Shown here piece after piece: positions 23,884-32,928 of a DNA stretch of 64,000 bases. The translations under genes and the position numbers were made by a program. The notes beneath the pieces are model-generated. The model was not told the DNA's origin and did not search any database. It saw nothing but the letters and a program-made list of their open reading frames with translations. The DNA comes from Cellulomonas dongxiuzhuiae. GTDB taxonomy: Bacteria; Actinomycetota; Actinomycetes; Actinomycetales; Cellulomonadaceae. The first letter of the stretch is position 1; each line of letters starts with the position of its first letter. The stretch is from contig NZ_CP076023.1 of assembly GCF_018623035.1 (NCBI RefSeq), positions 3,782,001 to 3,846,000 on the forward strand, written 5' to 3'.

Positions 23884-26800
23884 TCATCCGTACTCCACCT
23901 CCTGCGACCGGCGACGGATCACCGTGACCTCGTCGCGCTGGTTGCCCGTGGGGCCCAGGTAGTTGAAGGCGTACGCGAGCTGCGCGTAGCCACCGATGAG
24001 GTGGCTGGGCTTGATGAGCAGCCTGGTCAGCGAGTTGTGGATGCCGCCGCGGCGCCCGGTCCGCTCGCTGAGCGGCACGTCGATCAGCCGGTCCTGCGCG
24101 TGGTACATGTACACGGTCCCCTCCGGCATGCGGTGGGAGACGATCGCGCGGGCGACCACCACGCCGTTGCGGTTGACGGCCTCGACCCAGTCGTTGTCGC
24201 GGATGCCGACCTTGGCCGCGTCGCGGTCGCTCATCCAGATGCCGGGGCCCCCGCGCGAGAGCGACAGCATGAACAGGTTGTCCTGGTACTCGGAGTGGAT
24301 GGACCACTTGTTGTGCGGCGTCAGGTAGCGGACGGTCACGCCGAGCGCCCCGACGTCGCCCACGGCGTTCTCGTCGAACAGGGCCTGCATGTTCAGCGGC
24401 GGCCGGAAGACCGGCAGCCCCTCCCCCAGCTCCGTGATCCAGTCGTGGTCGAGGTAGAACTGCTGGCGACCCGTCAGGGTGTGCCAGGGCTTGAGGCGCT
24501 CGACGTTGACGGTGAACGGGGAGTACCGCCGCCCGCCGTGCTCGGTGCCGGACCACTCGGGCGACGTGATGACGGTCGTCGGGGCGGCCTGCGTGTCCGC
24601 GAACGTGACCTGCTTGCCCTCGTGCTCGGCCGCCAGGTCCGCCATCCGCGTGCCCGTGCGCTTCTCGAGCGTGTGGAAGCCCTGCACCGCGAGCCGCCCG
24701 TTGGTCGTCCCGGACAGCGCGAGGATCGCCTCGCACGCGTGCACGTCGCGCGACAGCAGCGGGCGGCCGTCCGCGACGGCGCCCGGCGCGCCGGCGGGGA
24801 TGCGCGCGACGCCGTTCTTGCGGCGCAGGTACTCGACCTCCTCGCCGACGTCGAACGTCACGCCCTTGGTCGTCAGGCCCTGGGTGTCGGGGATCGGTCC
24901 GAGGGTCGCGAGCTTCGCGGCCACGGCCGGGTAGTCACGCTCGACGACGACGAGCTTCGGCATGGTGCGCCCGGGGACGGGGTCGCACTCCCCGGCCTTC
25001 CAGTCCTGCACGCGCCCGTGCGGGTTGGCCATGGCGTCGGGGGTGTCGTGCGTCAGCGGCACCGCGACGACGTCCTGCCGGACCCCCAGGTGCGCGACCG
25101 ACTGCCGCGAGAACTCCCGCGCCAGCGTGTGGAAGATCTCGAAGTCCGTGCGCGTCTGCCACGGCGGTGCGATGGCCGGGCTGAACGAGTTCACGAACGG
25201 GTGCATGTCCGTGGTGTTGATGTCGTGCTTCTCGTACCAGGTCGCCGCGGGCAGCACGACGTCGGAGTAGACGGTGGTGCTCGTCATGCGGAAGTCGAGC
25301 GAGAGCAGCAGGTCGAGCTTGCCGGTGGGCGCCTCGTCGTGCCAGACGACGTCGCGCGGGCGGGCCTCCGGCGGCGCTTGCGTCGCGAGCAGGTTCGAGT
25401 CCGTGCCGAGCAGGTGGTGCAGGAAGTACTCGTTGCCCTTGCCGGACGACCCGAGCAGGTTGGCGCGCCAGACGGTCAGCACGCGCGGGAAGCTCTCCGG
25501 GGCGTCCGGGTCCTCGGCGGCGAACCGCAGGCGGCCCTCGGTCAGCTCGCGCGGCACGTACTCGCCCACGGGCAGCCCCGCCGCCGCGGCGTCGTCCGCG
25601 AGGTCCAGGGGGCTGCGGTCGAACGTCGGGTACGAGGGCATCCACCCCATGCGCGCGGACTTCGCGATGACGTCGGCCGTGGTCAGGCCGGCGAACGCGC
25701 CGCCCGTGCCCGGCGTGGCCGCGGTCAGCGTGTCGGCGCTGAACGGGTCGTAGCGGAACTGGTCGGTGTGCAGGTACCAGTACGCGGTCTGGATCATCGT
25801 GCGCGGCGGGCGCGCCCAGTCGTTCGCGGTCGAGTACATCTGCTGACCGGTGGACGGGCGCACCTTCTCCTGGCCGACGTAGTGCGCCCAGCCGCCGCCG
25901 TTGACGCCCTGGCAGCCCGTGAGCGTCGTCAGGGTGAGGAACGTGCGGTAGATGGTGTCGGAGTGGAACCAGTGGTTGGTGCCCGCGCCCATGATGATCA
26001 TCGACCGGCCGCGGGACTCCTCGGCGTTCGCGGCGAACTCGCGGCCGATCCGCTCGGCCTTGGCCGCCGGGACGCCCGTGAACTGCTCCTGCCAGGCCGG
26101 GGTCCCCGGCTGCGACGCGTCGTCGTACCCCGTCGGCCACTGGCCCGGCAGCCCGTCACGGCCCACGCCGTACTGCGCGAGCAGCAGGTCGAGCACCGTC
26201 GTCACCAGGTGCTCGCCCACGTGCCGCACGGGCACGCCGCGCCGCGAGACGGCCGCCGTGCCGTCGAGCGTGTCGAAGCGCGGCAGGTCGACCAGCACCG
26301 ACTCGCCCCGCCCCGCCTCACCGACCACCGGCCCGCCGGCGCTGAGCTGCGGCTCGACGTCCCCCAGGTCGAGGTTCCACCGCCCGACACCCTCCTCGCC
26401 GAACCGGTGGCCGAGCGTCCCGCCGGGCACGACGGGCAGGCCCGTGCGCGCGTCGAGCAGGACGGTCTTGAACGCGGCGTTCTCGCTGCGCGCCTCGGCG
26501 CCCGGCAGGTCCTCCGCCGTGAGGAACTTGCCCGGGACGTACCGGCCGTCGCGCTCCTCGACCCGCACGAGGAACGGCAGGTCCGTGAACCGCTGCACGT
26601 AGTGCGAGAAGTACGGCACCTGCCGGTCGACGAAGAACTCCCGGAGCGTCACGTGCCCCATCGCCATCGCGAGGGCGCCGTCCGTGCCGGGCGCGACCGC
26701 GAGCCACTCGTCCGCGAACTTCACGTTGTCCGCGTAGTCGGGGCTGACCGCGACGACCTTCTGCCCCCGGTAGCGCGCCTCGGCCATCCAGTGCGCGTCG

Positions 26801-27627
26801 GGGGTGCGGGTCACCGGCAGGTTCGAGCCCCACATGATCAGGTACCCCGCGTCCCACCAGTCACCCGACTCCGGGACGTCCGTCTGGTCCCCGAACACCT
26901 GCGGCGAGGCCACCGGCAGGTCCGCGTACCAGTCGTAGAACGACAGCATCGGCGCGCCGATGAGCGCGTGGTACCGGGCGCCCGCGCCGTGCGACACCAT
27001 CGACATGGCGGGGATGGGCGAGAACCCCGCGACGCGGTCCGGCCCGTACGTCCTGATCGTGTGCACCTGGGCGGCGGCGACCATCTCGATCGCCTCGTCC
27101 CACGTCGCGCGCACCAGGCCGCCCTTGCCGCGGGCGCGCTTGTAGCGCCGCGCCCGGACCGGGTCGTCGACGACGTCCGCCCACGCGAGCACCGGGTCCC
27201 CCAGGCGCGCCCGCGCCTCGCGGTACATCTCGAGCAGCACGCCGCGCACGTACGGGTAGCGCACGCGCGTGGGCGAGTACGTGTACCAGCTGAACGCGGC
27301 GCCGCGCGGGCAGCCCCGCGGCTCGTACTCCGGGGAGTCGGGGCCGACCGTCGGGTAGTCGGTCTGCTGCGACTCCCACGTGATGATGCCGTCCTTGACG
27401 TACACCTTCCACGAGCACGAGCCCGTGCAGTTGACGCCGTGCGTCGAGCGCACGACCTTGTCGTGGCTCCACCGGTCCCGGTAGAACGTGTCGGCGTCGC
27501 GCCCGCCGATCTCGTGCAGCGTCCGCAGGTCCGGCGAGACCTCGGACCTGTGGAAGAACCGGCGCGTGCGCAGCAGGGCCTCCGTCACGTCACCGTCGAG
27601 CCGGGGCGGGTCGTTCTGCAGGGTCAC
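23884..27627 (-). CDS. narG: Respiratory nitrate reductase alpha (molybdopterin) subunit
   Basis: This is the 1247-residue catalytic subunit that reduces nitrate to nitrite on the cytoplasmic face using bis-MGD molybdenum. The FS0 cluster ligands are His63, Cys67, Cys71 and Cys106 (HGVNCTGSC and GCPRG), the His-first pattern that marks membrane-bound NarG. Other conserved blocks are YSPIPAM-like GFSPIPAMSMVSHGAGARY, YADLPVASPQVFGDQTDV with the Mo-ligand Asp, and the C-terminal NYLGPTGNQRDEV. The GTG start follows GGAAGGACC. Length matches the family. It is the second gene of the operon, 51 bp after narK. Confidence 0.97.
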   Translation of the reverse strand: MTLQNDPPRLDGDVTEALLRTRRFFHRSEVSPDLRTLHEIGGRDADTFYRDRWSHDKVVRSTHGVNCTGSCSWKVYVKDGIITWESQQTDYPTVGPDSPEYEPRGCPRGAAFSWYTYSPTRVRYPYVRGVLLEMYREARARLGDPVLAWADVVDDPVRARRYKRARGKGGLVRATWDEAIEMVAAAQVHTIRTYGPDRVAGFSPIPAMSMVSHGAGARYHALIGAPMLSFYDWYADLPVASPQVFGDQTDVPESGDWWDAGYLIMWGSNLPVTRTPDAHWMAEARYRGQKVVAVSPDYADNVKFADEWLAVAPGTDGALAMAMGHVTLREFFVDRQVPYFSHYVQRFTDLPFLVRVEERDGRYVPGKFLTAEDLPGAEARSENAAFKTVLLDARTGLPVVPGGTLGHRFGEEGVGRWNLDLGDVEPQLSAGGPVVGEAGRGESVLVDLPRFDTLDGTAAVSRRGVPVRHVGEHLVTTVLDLLLAQYGVGRDGLPGQWPTGYDDASQPGTPAWQEQFTGVPAAKAERIGREFAANAEESRGRSMIIMGAGTNHWFHSDTIYRTFLTLTTLTGCQGVNGGGWAHYVGQEKVRPSTGQQMYSTANDWARPPRTMIQTAYWYLHTDQFRYDPFSADTLTAATPGTGGAFAGLTTADVIAKSARMGWMPSYPTFDRSPLDLADDAAAAGLPVGEYVPRELTEGRLRFAAEDPDAPESFPRVLTVWRANLLGSSGKGNEYFLHHLLGTDSNLLATQAPPEARPRDVVWHDEAPTGKLDLLLSLDFRMTSTTVYSDVVLPAATWYEKHDINTTDMHPFVNSFSPAIAPPWQTRTDFEIFHTLAREFSRQSVAHLGVRQDVVAVPLTHDTPDAMANPHGRVQDWKAGECDPVPGRTMPKLVVVERDYPAVAAKLATLGPIPDTQGLTTKGVTFDVGEEVEYLRRKNGVARIPAGAPGAVADGRPLLSRDVHACEAILALSGTTNGRLAVQGFHTLEKRTGTRMADLAAEHEGKQVTFADTQAAPTTVITSPEWSGTEHGGRRYSPFTVNVERLKPWHTLTGRQQFYLDHDWITELGEGLPVFRPPLNMQALFDENAVGDVGALGVTVRYLTPHNKWSIHSEYQDNLFMLSLSRGGPGIWMSDRDAAKVGIRDNDWVEAVNRNGVVVARAIVSHRMPEGTVYMYHAQDRLIDVPLSERTGRRGGIHNSLTRLLIKPSHLIGGYAQLAYAFNYLGPTGNQRDEVTVIRRRSQEVEYG

Positions 27628-27678
27628 GGTGCGAGGTCCTTCCGGGTGGACGGGTCCTGCGGGGCGTGCCGGCGCAGG

Positions 27679-28944
27679 TCAGGCCGGGGCGCGCCCCGCC
27701 CGTGCGGAGCGGCGGACGGGACCGCGCGTGAACCACGCGGTGAGCAGGCCGACGACGGCCAGCAGCCCCAGGCCGATGGTGTAGTCGCCGGTCCTGTCGT
27801 AGACCGCGCCCATGATCAGCGGCGGCACGAACCCGCCCAGGCCACCGGCGGCGCCGACGAGCCCGGTCACGGCACCGACCTTCTCGGCCGGTGCGAGGAG
27901 CGCCACGAGCCCGAACACCGCCCCCGAGGACGCGCCGAGCAGCGCCGCGAGACCGAGGAACGCGATCGTGCCGATCGGGACGAGCGGCAGCTCGACCGCC
28001 GCGACGGCCGCGAGCACGGCGATTCCCAGGAAGCAGACGACGAGCACCCGCGTCGCGTCGTACCGGTCCGTCAGCCCGCCGCCGACGGGCCGCATCAGCA
28101 CCGCCAGGACCACGAACCCGGCGGTGCGCAGCGCCGCGTCCTCCTGCGCGAGGTCGTACGCGTTGGTGAGGTAGGTCGGCAGGTACACGCTGAACGCGAC
28201 GAACCCGCCGAAGCCCACGGCGTACAGCACCGAGAGCTGACCCGTCGCGGGCAGCTTCGCGGTCGCCCACGTCCGGGCGATGAACGAGCCCTGTGCCTGC
28301 GGCCGCCCCGGGGCGTCGCGCACCAGCAGCGCCGCCAGCACCGCGTACACCGCCAGGACGCACGCGACGATGACGAAGGGCGCCTCGGGGCCCACGGTGT
28401 TGGTCAGCCGCACGGTCGTGAACGACGAGACCGCCGTGCCGCCCATGCCGAGGCCGAAGACGCCCAGCGCGATGCCGCGCCGCGCCGGCGGGTACCAGGC
28501 GTTGACCAGCGGGACGCCGATCGCGAAGGCCGTGCCGCCCAGCCCCAGGAAGAACCCGCCGACGATCATCGCCACGAAGCTCTCGGCGACGAACCCGACG
28601 TACAGCACCGGCAGGACCGTCAGGATGCTGACCACGGGGAACATGACGCGCGCCCCGACGCGGTCCGTGAGCGCCCCCACCGGGATGCGCCCGAGCGACC
28701 CCACGATGACCGGTACCGCGACGAGCGCCGACTGCTGGAACGCCGTCAGGTCGAGCCGGTCGCGGTACGCCGAGCCCAGCGGGCTGATGAGCGCCCACGC
28801 CCAGAAGTTGATGAAGAAGCCGACGGTCGCGAGGACCAGGTTGCGGGTCGAGCCCGTCGGCGTCGGGGCGGGCGCGGGCGTCGGGCCGGGTGGTGGCGCG
28901 GTGGATCGTCCTGCGCCGTCGCGTGCGTCGTCGGGTCGTACCAC
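27679..28944 (-). CDS. narK: Nitrate/nitrite transporter, MFS family
   Basis: This 421-residue, 12-helix MFS transporter probably imports nitrate and/or exports nitrite for the adjacent reductase. NarK-type signatures include FFINFWAWALISPLG in helix 1 and the glycine-rich GGFFLGLGGTAFAIGVPLVNAW and GVFGLGMGGTAVSSFTT segments of the nitrate signature. The cytosolic N-terminus is Pro/Thr/Ala-rich. It is the first gene of narKGHJI; no clear FNR box (TTGAT-N4-ATCAA) was found by eye upstream, only a weak GTTCGTCCGAAC palindrome at 28985-28996. No nar regulator or molybdopterin genes are in the window. Confidence 0.93.
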   Translation of the reverse strand: MVRPDDARDGAGRSTAPPPGPTPAPAPTPTGSTRNLVLATVGFFINFWAWALISPLGSAYRDRLDLTAFQQSALVAVPVIVGSLGRIPVGALTDRVGARVMFPVVSILTVLPVLYVGFVAESFVAMIVGGFFLGLGGTAFAIGVPLVNAWYPPARRGIALGVFGLGMGGTAVSSFTTVRLTNTVGPEAPFVIVACVLAVYAVLAALLVRDAPGRPQAQGSFIARTWATAKLPATGQLSVLYAVGFGGFVAFSVYLPTYLTNAYDLAQEDAALRTAGFVVLAVLMRPVGGGLTDRYDATRVLVVCFLGIAVLAAVAAVELPLVPIGTIAFLGLAALLGASSGAVFGLVALLAPAEKVGAVTGLVGAAGGLGGFVPPLIMGAVYDRTGDYTIGLGLLAVVGLLTAWFTRGPVRRSARAGRAPA

Positions 28945-29122
28945 CGGTGCCCCCTGCTCAGACCGCTACGTCTGGATCCTTCCGGTTCGTCCGAACGTAG
29001 CAGCGCGCCGGGGCGGGGACACCCGGTGAGCCCCGACGAGTCGACCCGCCCCGCCACCCGCCCACCGCCATCCGGCACAAACCGCCCCATCCCGCCCGTG
29101 CTGCGCGCGAGCATCGACGGGT

Positions 29123-29161
29123 GTGAGGCGTTGCTGCCGGATTCCGGCAACGACGCCTCAC
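29123..29161. terminator. Hairpin terminator, copy 1 of a repeated palindrome
   Basis: GTGAGGCGTTGCTGCCGG is followed after a 4-nt turn by its near-complement ending CCTCAC. The right arm contains the stop codon of the EamA gene. A closely similar hairpin, with the same GCGTTGCTGCCGGA core, occurs at 53482-53530, so this is a dispersed repeat element as well as a probable terminator. Confidence 0.75.
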
Positions 29162-30177
29162 GCTCTCGGCGTGACGCGCCCGACAGGACGACTGCGGCGG
29201 GCGCCCGCACCGAGCACCACCAGGCCGCAGGCCAGGACGACGAGGCCGAGCACGGCGCCGCCGGACAGCCGCTCGCCCAGCACCGCCAGCCCCAGGACGG
29301 TCGCCGTCAGCGGCTCCGCGAGCGTGAGGGTCGCGACCGTCGCGGCACCGAGCCGCGCGAGGCCGTACCCGAACAGCACGTACGCGAGGGTGGTCGTGAC
29401 GAGGCCCAGCCACAGCACGGTCGCGAGGCCCGCGGGCGACGTCAGGCCACCGGTCCCGACGACCGCCAGCACGCCCAGGCTCAGCACCCCCGCGACCCCG
29501 AACATCGCGCCCATGCTCGTCGTCGAGGTCCAGCCGCCGTCGATGAGAGCCGCGCCCGCGAGCGTGTACAGCGCGTACGCGGCCCCCGCGCCGAGGGACG
29601 CGAGCACGCCGACCACGTCGACACCCCCGCCCGTCGACGCGTGGCCCGGTGCGAGCCCGAGGACGGCCACGCCGGCTGTCGCCAGCGCGGTGGCGGCCAG
29701 CCAGGTCCGGCCCGGGCGCTCGCGGCCCGTCGCCCACGCCACGATGCCCGTCAGGACCGGTGCCGAGCCCAGCGCGACGACCGTCCCCACCGCGACGCCG
29801 TTGCGGGCCGTGCCGAGGAAGAACGCGGGCTGGTAGGCCAGGACGCCCAGCGCACCGAGCGCGACGGCGAGGGACGTGCGGGTGGCGCTCGCGCGGGCGG
29901 TCACGGAGGAGCCGGGGGCCGGGCGGCCGCCGACGGGATCCGGGGGCGCCGTCCCGCGCCGTCGTGCGACGAAGGCCGCGACGGCCGCGAGCGCGATGCC
30001 CCCGACCGCGATGCGTGCGGCACCGAGCGCGACCGGGTCGCTCGCCGGTCCCAGCGCCTGCGCGGTGCCCGTGGTGCCGAAGCACACGGCCGCGAGCAGG
30101 ACGGCGAGGATCGCGGGCACGCCAGATCGTCGCACGCACCCCCGGCGGGTGTGCGCTGGGCCTCGGCGGCGCGTCAT
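29158..30177 (-). CDS. EamA/DMT family transporter
   Basis: This protein of about 339 residues has ten predicted helices in two EamA repeats. The first begins AILAVLLAAVCFGTTGTAQALGP and the second has GAAYALYTLAGAALID and LAEPLTATVLGLAVLGERL, the classic C-terminal signature of drug/metabolite exporters. A hydrophilic insert (about 70-100) links helices 2 and 3. The ATG at 30177 has no good ribosome-binding site; a GTG at 30120 just before helix 1 is an alternative. It is divergent from the serine-hydrolase gene, only 16 bp apart, so one or both may be leaderless. The substrate is unknown. Confidence 0.85.
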   Translation of the reverse strand: MTRRRGPAHTRRGCVRRSGVPAILAVLLAAVCFGTTGTAQALGPASDPVALGAARIAVGGIALAAVAAFVARRRGTAPPDPVGGRPAPGSSVTARASATRTSLAVALGALGVLAYQPAFFLGTARNGVAVGTVVALGSAPVLTGIVAWATGRERPGRTWLAATALATAGVAVLGLAPGHASTGGGVDVVGVLASLGAGAAYALYTLAGAALIDGGWTSTTSMGAMFGVAGVLSLGVLAVVGTGGLTSPAGLATVLWLGLVTTTLAYVLFGYGLARLGAATVATLTLAEPLTATVLGLAVLGERLSGGAVLGLVVLACGLVVLGAGARRSRPVGRVTPRA

Positions 30178-30193
30178 GGGTACTGTCGCCGAC

Positions 30194-31255
30194 ATGGGTG
30201 ACGACGTTGTGCTCCTGCAGGTCGCGGACGAGGCGGTCGGGGAGGTCGCGCGCGACGCCGACGAGCACGTGGGCCTCGTCGCACGGGTCGTGCGGGGGAC
30301 GCCCGGCGCGCTGCCCGGTGACGGCGCCCCCGAGGTGCTCCTCGACGCCGCGTGGGGGCTGGCCGACCGACGTCACGGGCTGCCGATGACGCCGCGGCAC
30401 CGGTTCGGCACCGCGAGCGGCTGCAAGGGCTTCACGGCGCTGGCGGTGCTCGCGCTCGTCGCCGACGGCAGGCTGGACCTGACCACGACGGCCCGCTCGC
30501 TGCTGCGCGACGACCTGCCGCTCATCGCCGACGACGTCACGGTCGAGCAGCTGCTGAGCCACCGCTCGGGGATCGGCGAGTACTTCGACGACGACGCCGA
30601 CGTCAGCGACTACCTGCTCCCCGTGCCCGTGCACACGCTGGTCGACCCCGAGGACTACCTGCCGATCCTCGACGGCCACCCGCAGGTGTTCGCTCCGGGG
30701 ACCGACTTCGCGTACTGCAACGGCGGGTTCGTCGTGCTGTCGATCCTCGCGCAGCGGGCGTCCGGCGTGCCGTTCCACGAGCTCGTGCGCACGCGCGTGC
30801 TCGAGCCGGCCGGCATGTCGTCGACCGGCTACCCGCGCTCCGACGCGCTGCCGGACGACGCGGCCATCGGGTACGTGCACGTCGACGGGCAGTGGCGCAG
30901 CAACGTGCACCACCTGCCGGTCGTCGGCGGCGGGGACGGCGGCGCGTACACGACGACCCTCGACATGGAGCGGTTCTGGGGCGCGCTGCTGGGCGGGCGG
31001 ATCGTCCCGGACGAGCTGGTCGCGCGCATGCGCCGCGCCCCCGGCGGCGACGGCGGCCCGGCCGACGGCGAGACGTACGGCCTGGGGCTGTGGCTGCGCG
31101 ACAGCGGCAGCGTCACGCTGGAGGGTGAGGACTCGGGCGTGTCGTTCTGGTCGACGCACGAGCCCGCGACCGGGCTGACGTGGACGGTCGCGGGCTCGAC
31201 GTCCGCCGCCGCGTGGCCCGTGGTGCGGGCGCTGCGGGACGCCCTGGCGGGGTAA
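30194..31255 (+). CDS. Serine hydrolase, beta-lactamase/class C PBP family
   Basis: This 353-residue cytoplasmic protein (no signal peptide) has a beta-lactamase-like fold. The SxxK nucleophile motif is TASGCKGFTALAVLAL, the second motif YCN is in FAYCNGGFVVLSILAQ, and the block SHRSGIGEYFDD is typical of the family. The third motif (HxG or KTG equivalent) is not obvious. Such proteins usually act as esterases or D-aminopeptidases rather than antibiotic-degrading enzymes. The ATG is close to the divergent EamA start. The next gene starts 9 bp downstream, so the two are probably one operon. Confidence 0.85.
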   Translation: MGDDVVLLQVADEAVGEVARDADEHVGLVARVVRGTPGALPGDGAPEVLLDAAWGLADRRHGLPMTPRHRFGTASGCKGFTALAVLALVADGRLDLTTTARSLLRDDLPLIADDVTVEQLLSHRSGIGEYFDDDADVSDYLLPVPVHTLVDPEDYLPILDGHPQVFAPGTDFAYCNGGFVVLSILAQRASGVPFHELVRTRVLEPAGMSSTGYPRSDALPDDAAIGYVHVDGQWRSNVHHLPVVGGGDGGAYTTTLDMERFWGALLGGRIVPDELVARMRRAPGGDGGPADGETYGLGLWLRDSGSVTLEGEDSGVSFWSTHEPATGLTWTVAGSTSAAAWPVVRALRDALAG

Positions 31256-31264
31256 GGTGATGCG

Positions 31265-31765
31265 GTGCCCGGACGACGCGGGACGCAGGCCTGGGTGCCA
31301 CCGGCCTGGGTGGCGTGGGGTGCCGTCGTGGTCGCGTTCGCGTTCGCGGCGGTGAGCCTGGTCTGGGCGACGGGCAGCACCGCCGGCCTGGACACCCTGG
31401 GCGGGTCGGTCGAGCGGCTGGGATGGGAACGCGACCCGTCGCTGCTCGCGGCGAACGCGGTCGCGCTCGTGCTGAAGGTCCTCGGCGGGGTGCTGGCCCT
31501 CGCGCTGGTGCAGCCGTGGGGTGAGCGGCTGCCGCGCCGTCCTCTGCTGGCGCTCGCGTGGTCCGCGGCAGCGCTGCTGGTGCTCTACGGCGCGCTGCAG
31601 GTGACGACGCTCGCCCTCGTCGCCGCGGACGTCGTCGTCCCCGACGAGGTGCTGTCGGACCGGGCGCTGCGGTGGCGCCTGCTGCTGTGGGAGCCCTGGT
31701 TCCTGGTGTGGGGGCTGCTGCTGGCCGGGGCGACGCTGCGCAGTCAGCGCCTGCGCCCGGCCTGA
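31265..31765 (+). CDS. DUF3995 family membrane protein
   Basis: This 166-residue protein with four hydrophobic helices, including VPPAWVAWGAVVVAFAFAAV and LLALAWSAAALLVLYGALQV, plus the conserved WEPWFLVWGLLLAGAT near the C-terminus, matches the DUF3995 pattern. The start is GTG with AAGGTGAT before it, 9 bp after the serine-hydrolase stop. Function is unknown. It converges with the ArsR gene with only 7 bp between the ends. Confidence 0.75.
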   Translation: MPGRRGTQAWVPPAWVAWGAVVVAFAFAAVSLVWATGSTAGLDTLGGSVERLGWERDPSLLAANAVALVLKVLGGVLALALVQPWGERLPRRPLLALAWSAAALLVLYGALQVTTLALVAADVVVPDEVLSDRALRWRLLLWEPWFLVWGLLLAGATLRSQRLRPA

Positions 31766-31772
31766 CGAGGAC

Positions 31773-32177
31773 TCACGACGCCGACTTCTCGGGCACCTGC
31801 CCGGCGGACGGGTCCCGGCGCCGCACCTCCCGCCGGCCCCGCGCCAGCTCCGTCTCCAGCGCGTCGAGCGGCTGTGCGAACGGGTCGAGGAACCCGGTGA
31901 GCCAGTCCTCGACGACGCTCAGTGCCTGGGGCTCGACCCGGTAGAGCCGCCGCGGCCCGTCGGCGCGCACCGTGACCACCCCGGCCCCGCGCAGGACCCG
32001 CAGGTGCTGGGACGTCGCGGGCTGCGAGATGCCGAACTCGTCGCCGGCGGCGGCGACCAGCTCACCCGCTGTGCGCTCGTCGTCGCCGAGGTGCTCCAGC
32101 AGCCGCCGCCGCACGGGCTCGGCGAGCGCCGCCAGGACGGTGTCGACCCGGGCGGCGCCCGCTCGGACCGTGCTCAT
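31773..32177 (-). CDS. ArsR family transcriptional regulator (SRPBCC-linked)
   Basis: This is a 134-residue winged-helix repressor. The HTH reads ALAEPVRRRLLEHLGDDERT followed by GISQPATSQHLRVLRGAGVV and RADGPRRLYRVEPQAL, the typical ArsR subgroup that is encoded next to AHSA1/SRPBCC proteins. No metal-binding cysteines are present, so it is unlikely to be a metal sensor. Its ATG overlaps the SRPBCC stop (ATGA), and a perfect ATAAGT-N4-ACTTAT palindrome is in the promoter of the pair. The C-terminal 30 residues are Arg/Glu-rich. Confidence 0.9.
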   Translation of the reverse strand: MSTVRAGAARVDTVLAALAEPVRRRLLEHLGDDERTAGELVAAAGDEFGISQPATSQHLRVLRGAGVVTVRADGPRRLYRVEPQALSVVEDWLTGFLDPFAQPLDALETELARGRREVRRRDPSAGQVPEKSAS

Positions 32178-32821
32178 CCCTCGGGTACGGCCGTGCCGGT
32201 GTAGAAGCCGAAGGTCCGTTGCCCCGCCGCCTCCGCCGACGTGGTCTCGCGTCCGTCGGCGGCGTCGGCCCGCGCCCACCCGGCGGTGGCGCGCTCGACG
32301 AACGCCTGCCCCTCGGGCGTCGTCGGCCACTCCTCGCCCACGTCCTTCGCGATCGCCTCGCCCGTCGCGAGGTGGGCTGCCAGGCCCCACAGCGCGAGGT
32401 CCCACCCGACGCCCACGGCCCCGGGGCCGAACTGCTCCCAGAACTCCGGGTCCACGTGGGCCTCGTGCCGCAGCGTCAGCTCGGTGCCGCCGTCGGCGGG
32501 GGTGAGCAGCACCTCGACCCAGCTGACCTGGCCGCCGAACTCCCAGGTCACGGCGAACCGCTCGGGCTCCCGGCACGACTCGACGACACCCCCCGCGTTG
32601 CCCTCCACCTGGTACCGGCCGCCCTCGCGCAGGTCGCCGGTGACCGGTGCGAACCAGCGCGGCAGGCGCTCGGGGTCGGTCAGCGCGTCCCAGACGTCGT
32701 CCGGGGTGGACCGGTACGTGCGGCGCGCCACCACGATCTTGGTCGGCGCACCCGCCCGCTCCCCTCGGTGCAGCTCCCGCGCCACCAGGCCCACCTGCTC
32801 CAGCGCGTCGATGCCTGCCAT
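32174..32821 (-). CDS. SRPBCC domain (AHSA1-like) protein
   Basis: This 215-residue cytosolic protein carries a START/AHSA1 ligand-binding fold: VVARRTYRSTPDDVWDALTD, RLPRWFAPVTGDLREGGRYQ, FAVTWEFGGQ and TELTLRHEAHV are the canonical strands. The C-terminal 60 residues add helices (GWDLALWGLAAHLATGE) seen in the longer actinobacterial versions. It is encoded first in a two-gene operon with its ArsR regulator and has a GGAGGAGGACGCG ribosome-binding site before 32821. Ligand and function are unknown. Confidence 0.88.
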   Translation of the reverse strand: MAGIDALEQVGLVARELHRGERAGAPTKIVVARRTYRSTPDDVWDALTDPERLPRWFAPVTGDLREGGRYQVEGNAGGVVESCREPERFAVTWEFGGQVSWVEVLLTPADGGTELTLRHEAHVDPEFWEQFGPGAVGVGWDLALWGLAAHLATGEAIAKDVGEEWPTTPEGQAFVERATAGWARADAADGRETTSAEAAGQRTFGFYTGTAVPEG

Positions 32822-32866
32822 CGCGTCCTCCTCCGAACGGTCGGGTCTCGTCGTCCACAGCGTGGC

Positions 32867-32882
32867 ATAAGTCCGCACTTAT
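32867..32882. promoter_or_regulatory. ArsR-type operator ATAAGT-N4-ACTTAT
   Basis: A perfect inverted repeat with AT-rich half-sites lies 46 bp upstream of the SRPBCC/ArsR operon. It matches the operator style of ArsR/SdpR regulators, so autoregulation by the ArsR protein encoded at 31773-32177 is likely. Confidence 0.7.
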
Positions 32883-32928
32883 ACGCCACCCCTCGACGGG
32901 ACTCCGTGCCGACCGGCACCCTGGGCAG

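Noticed and set aside
28985..28996. GTTCGTCCGAAC as a nar operator
   Set aside because: Symmetry is weak and it matches no FNR, NarL or GlnR consensus; kept only as a remark.
23704..30201. A 2165-codon open frame on the plus strand opposite the nar operon
   Set aside because: It is the antisense shadow of narK/narG/narH; its translation is Arg/Gly/His-rich low-complexity sequence, as expected from GC-skewed codons read backwards.
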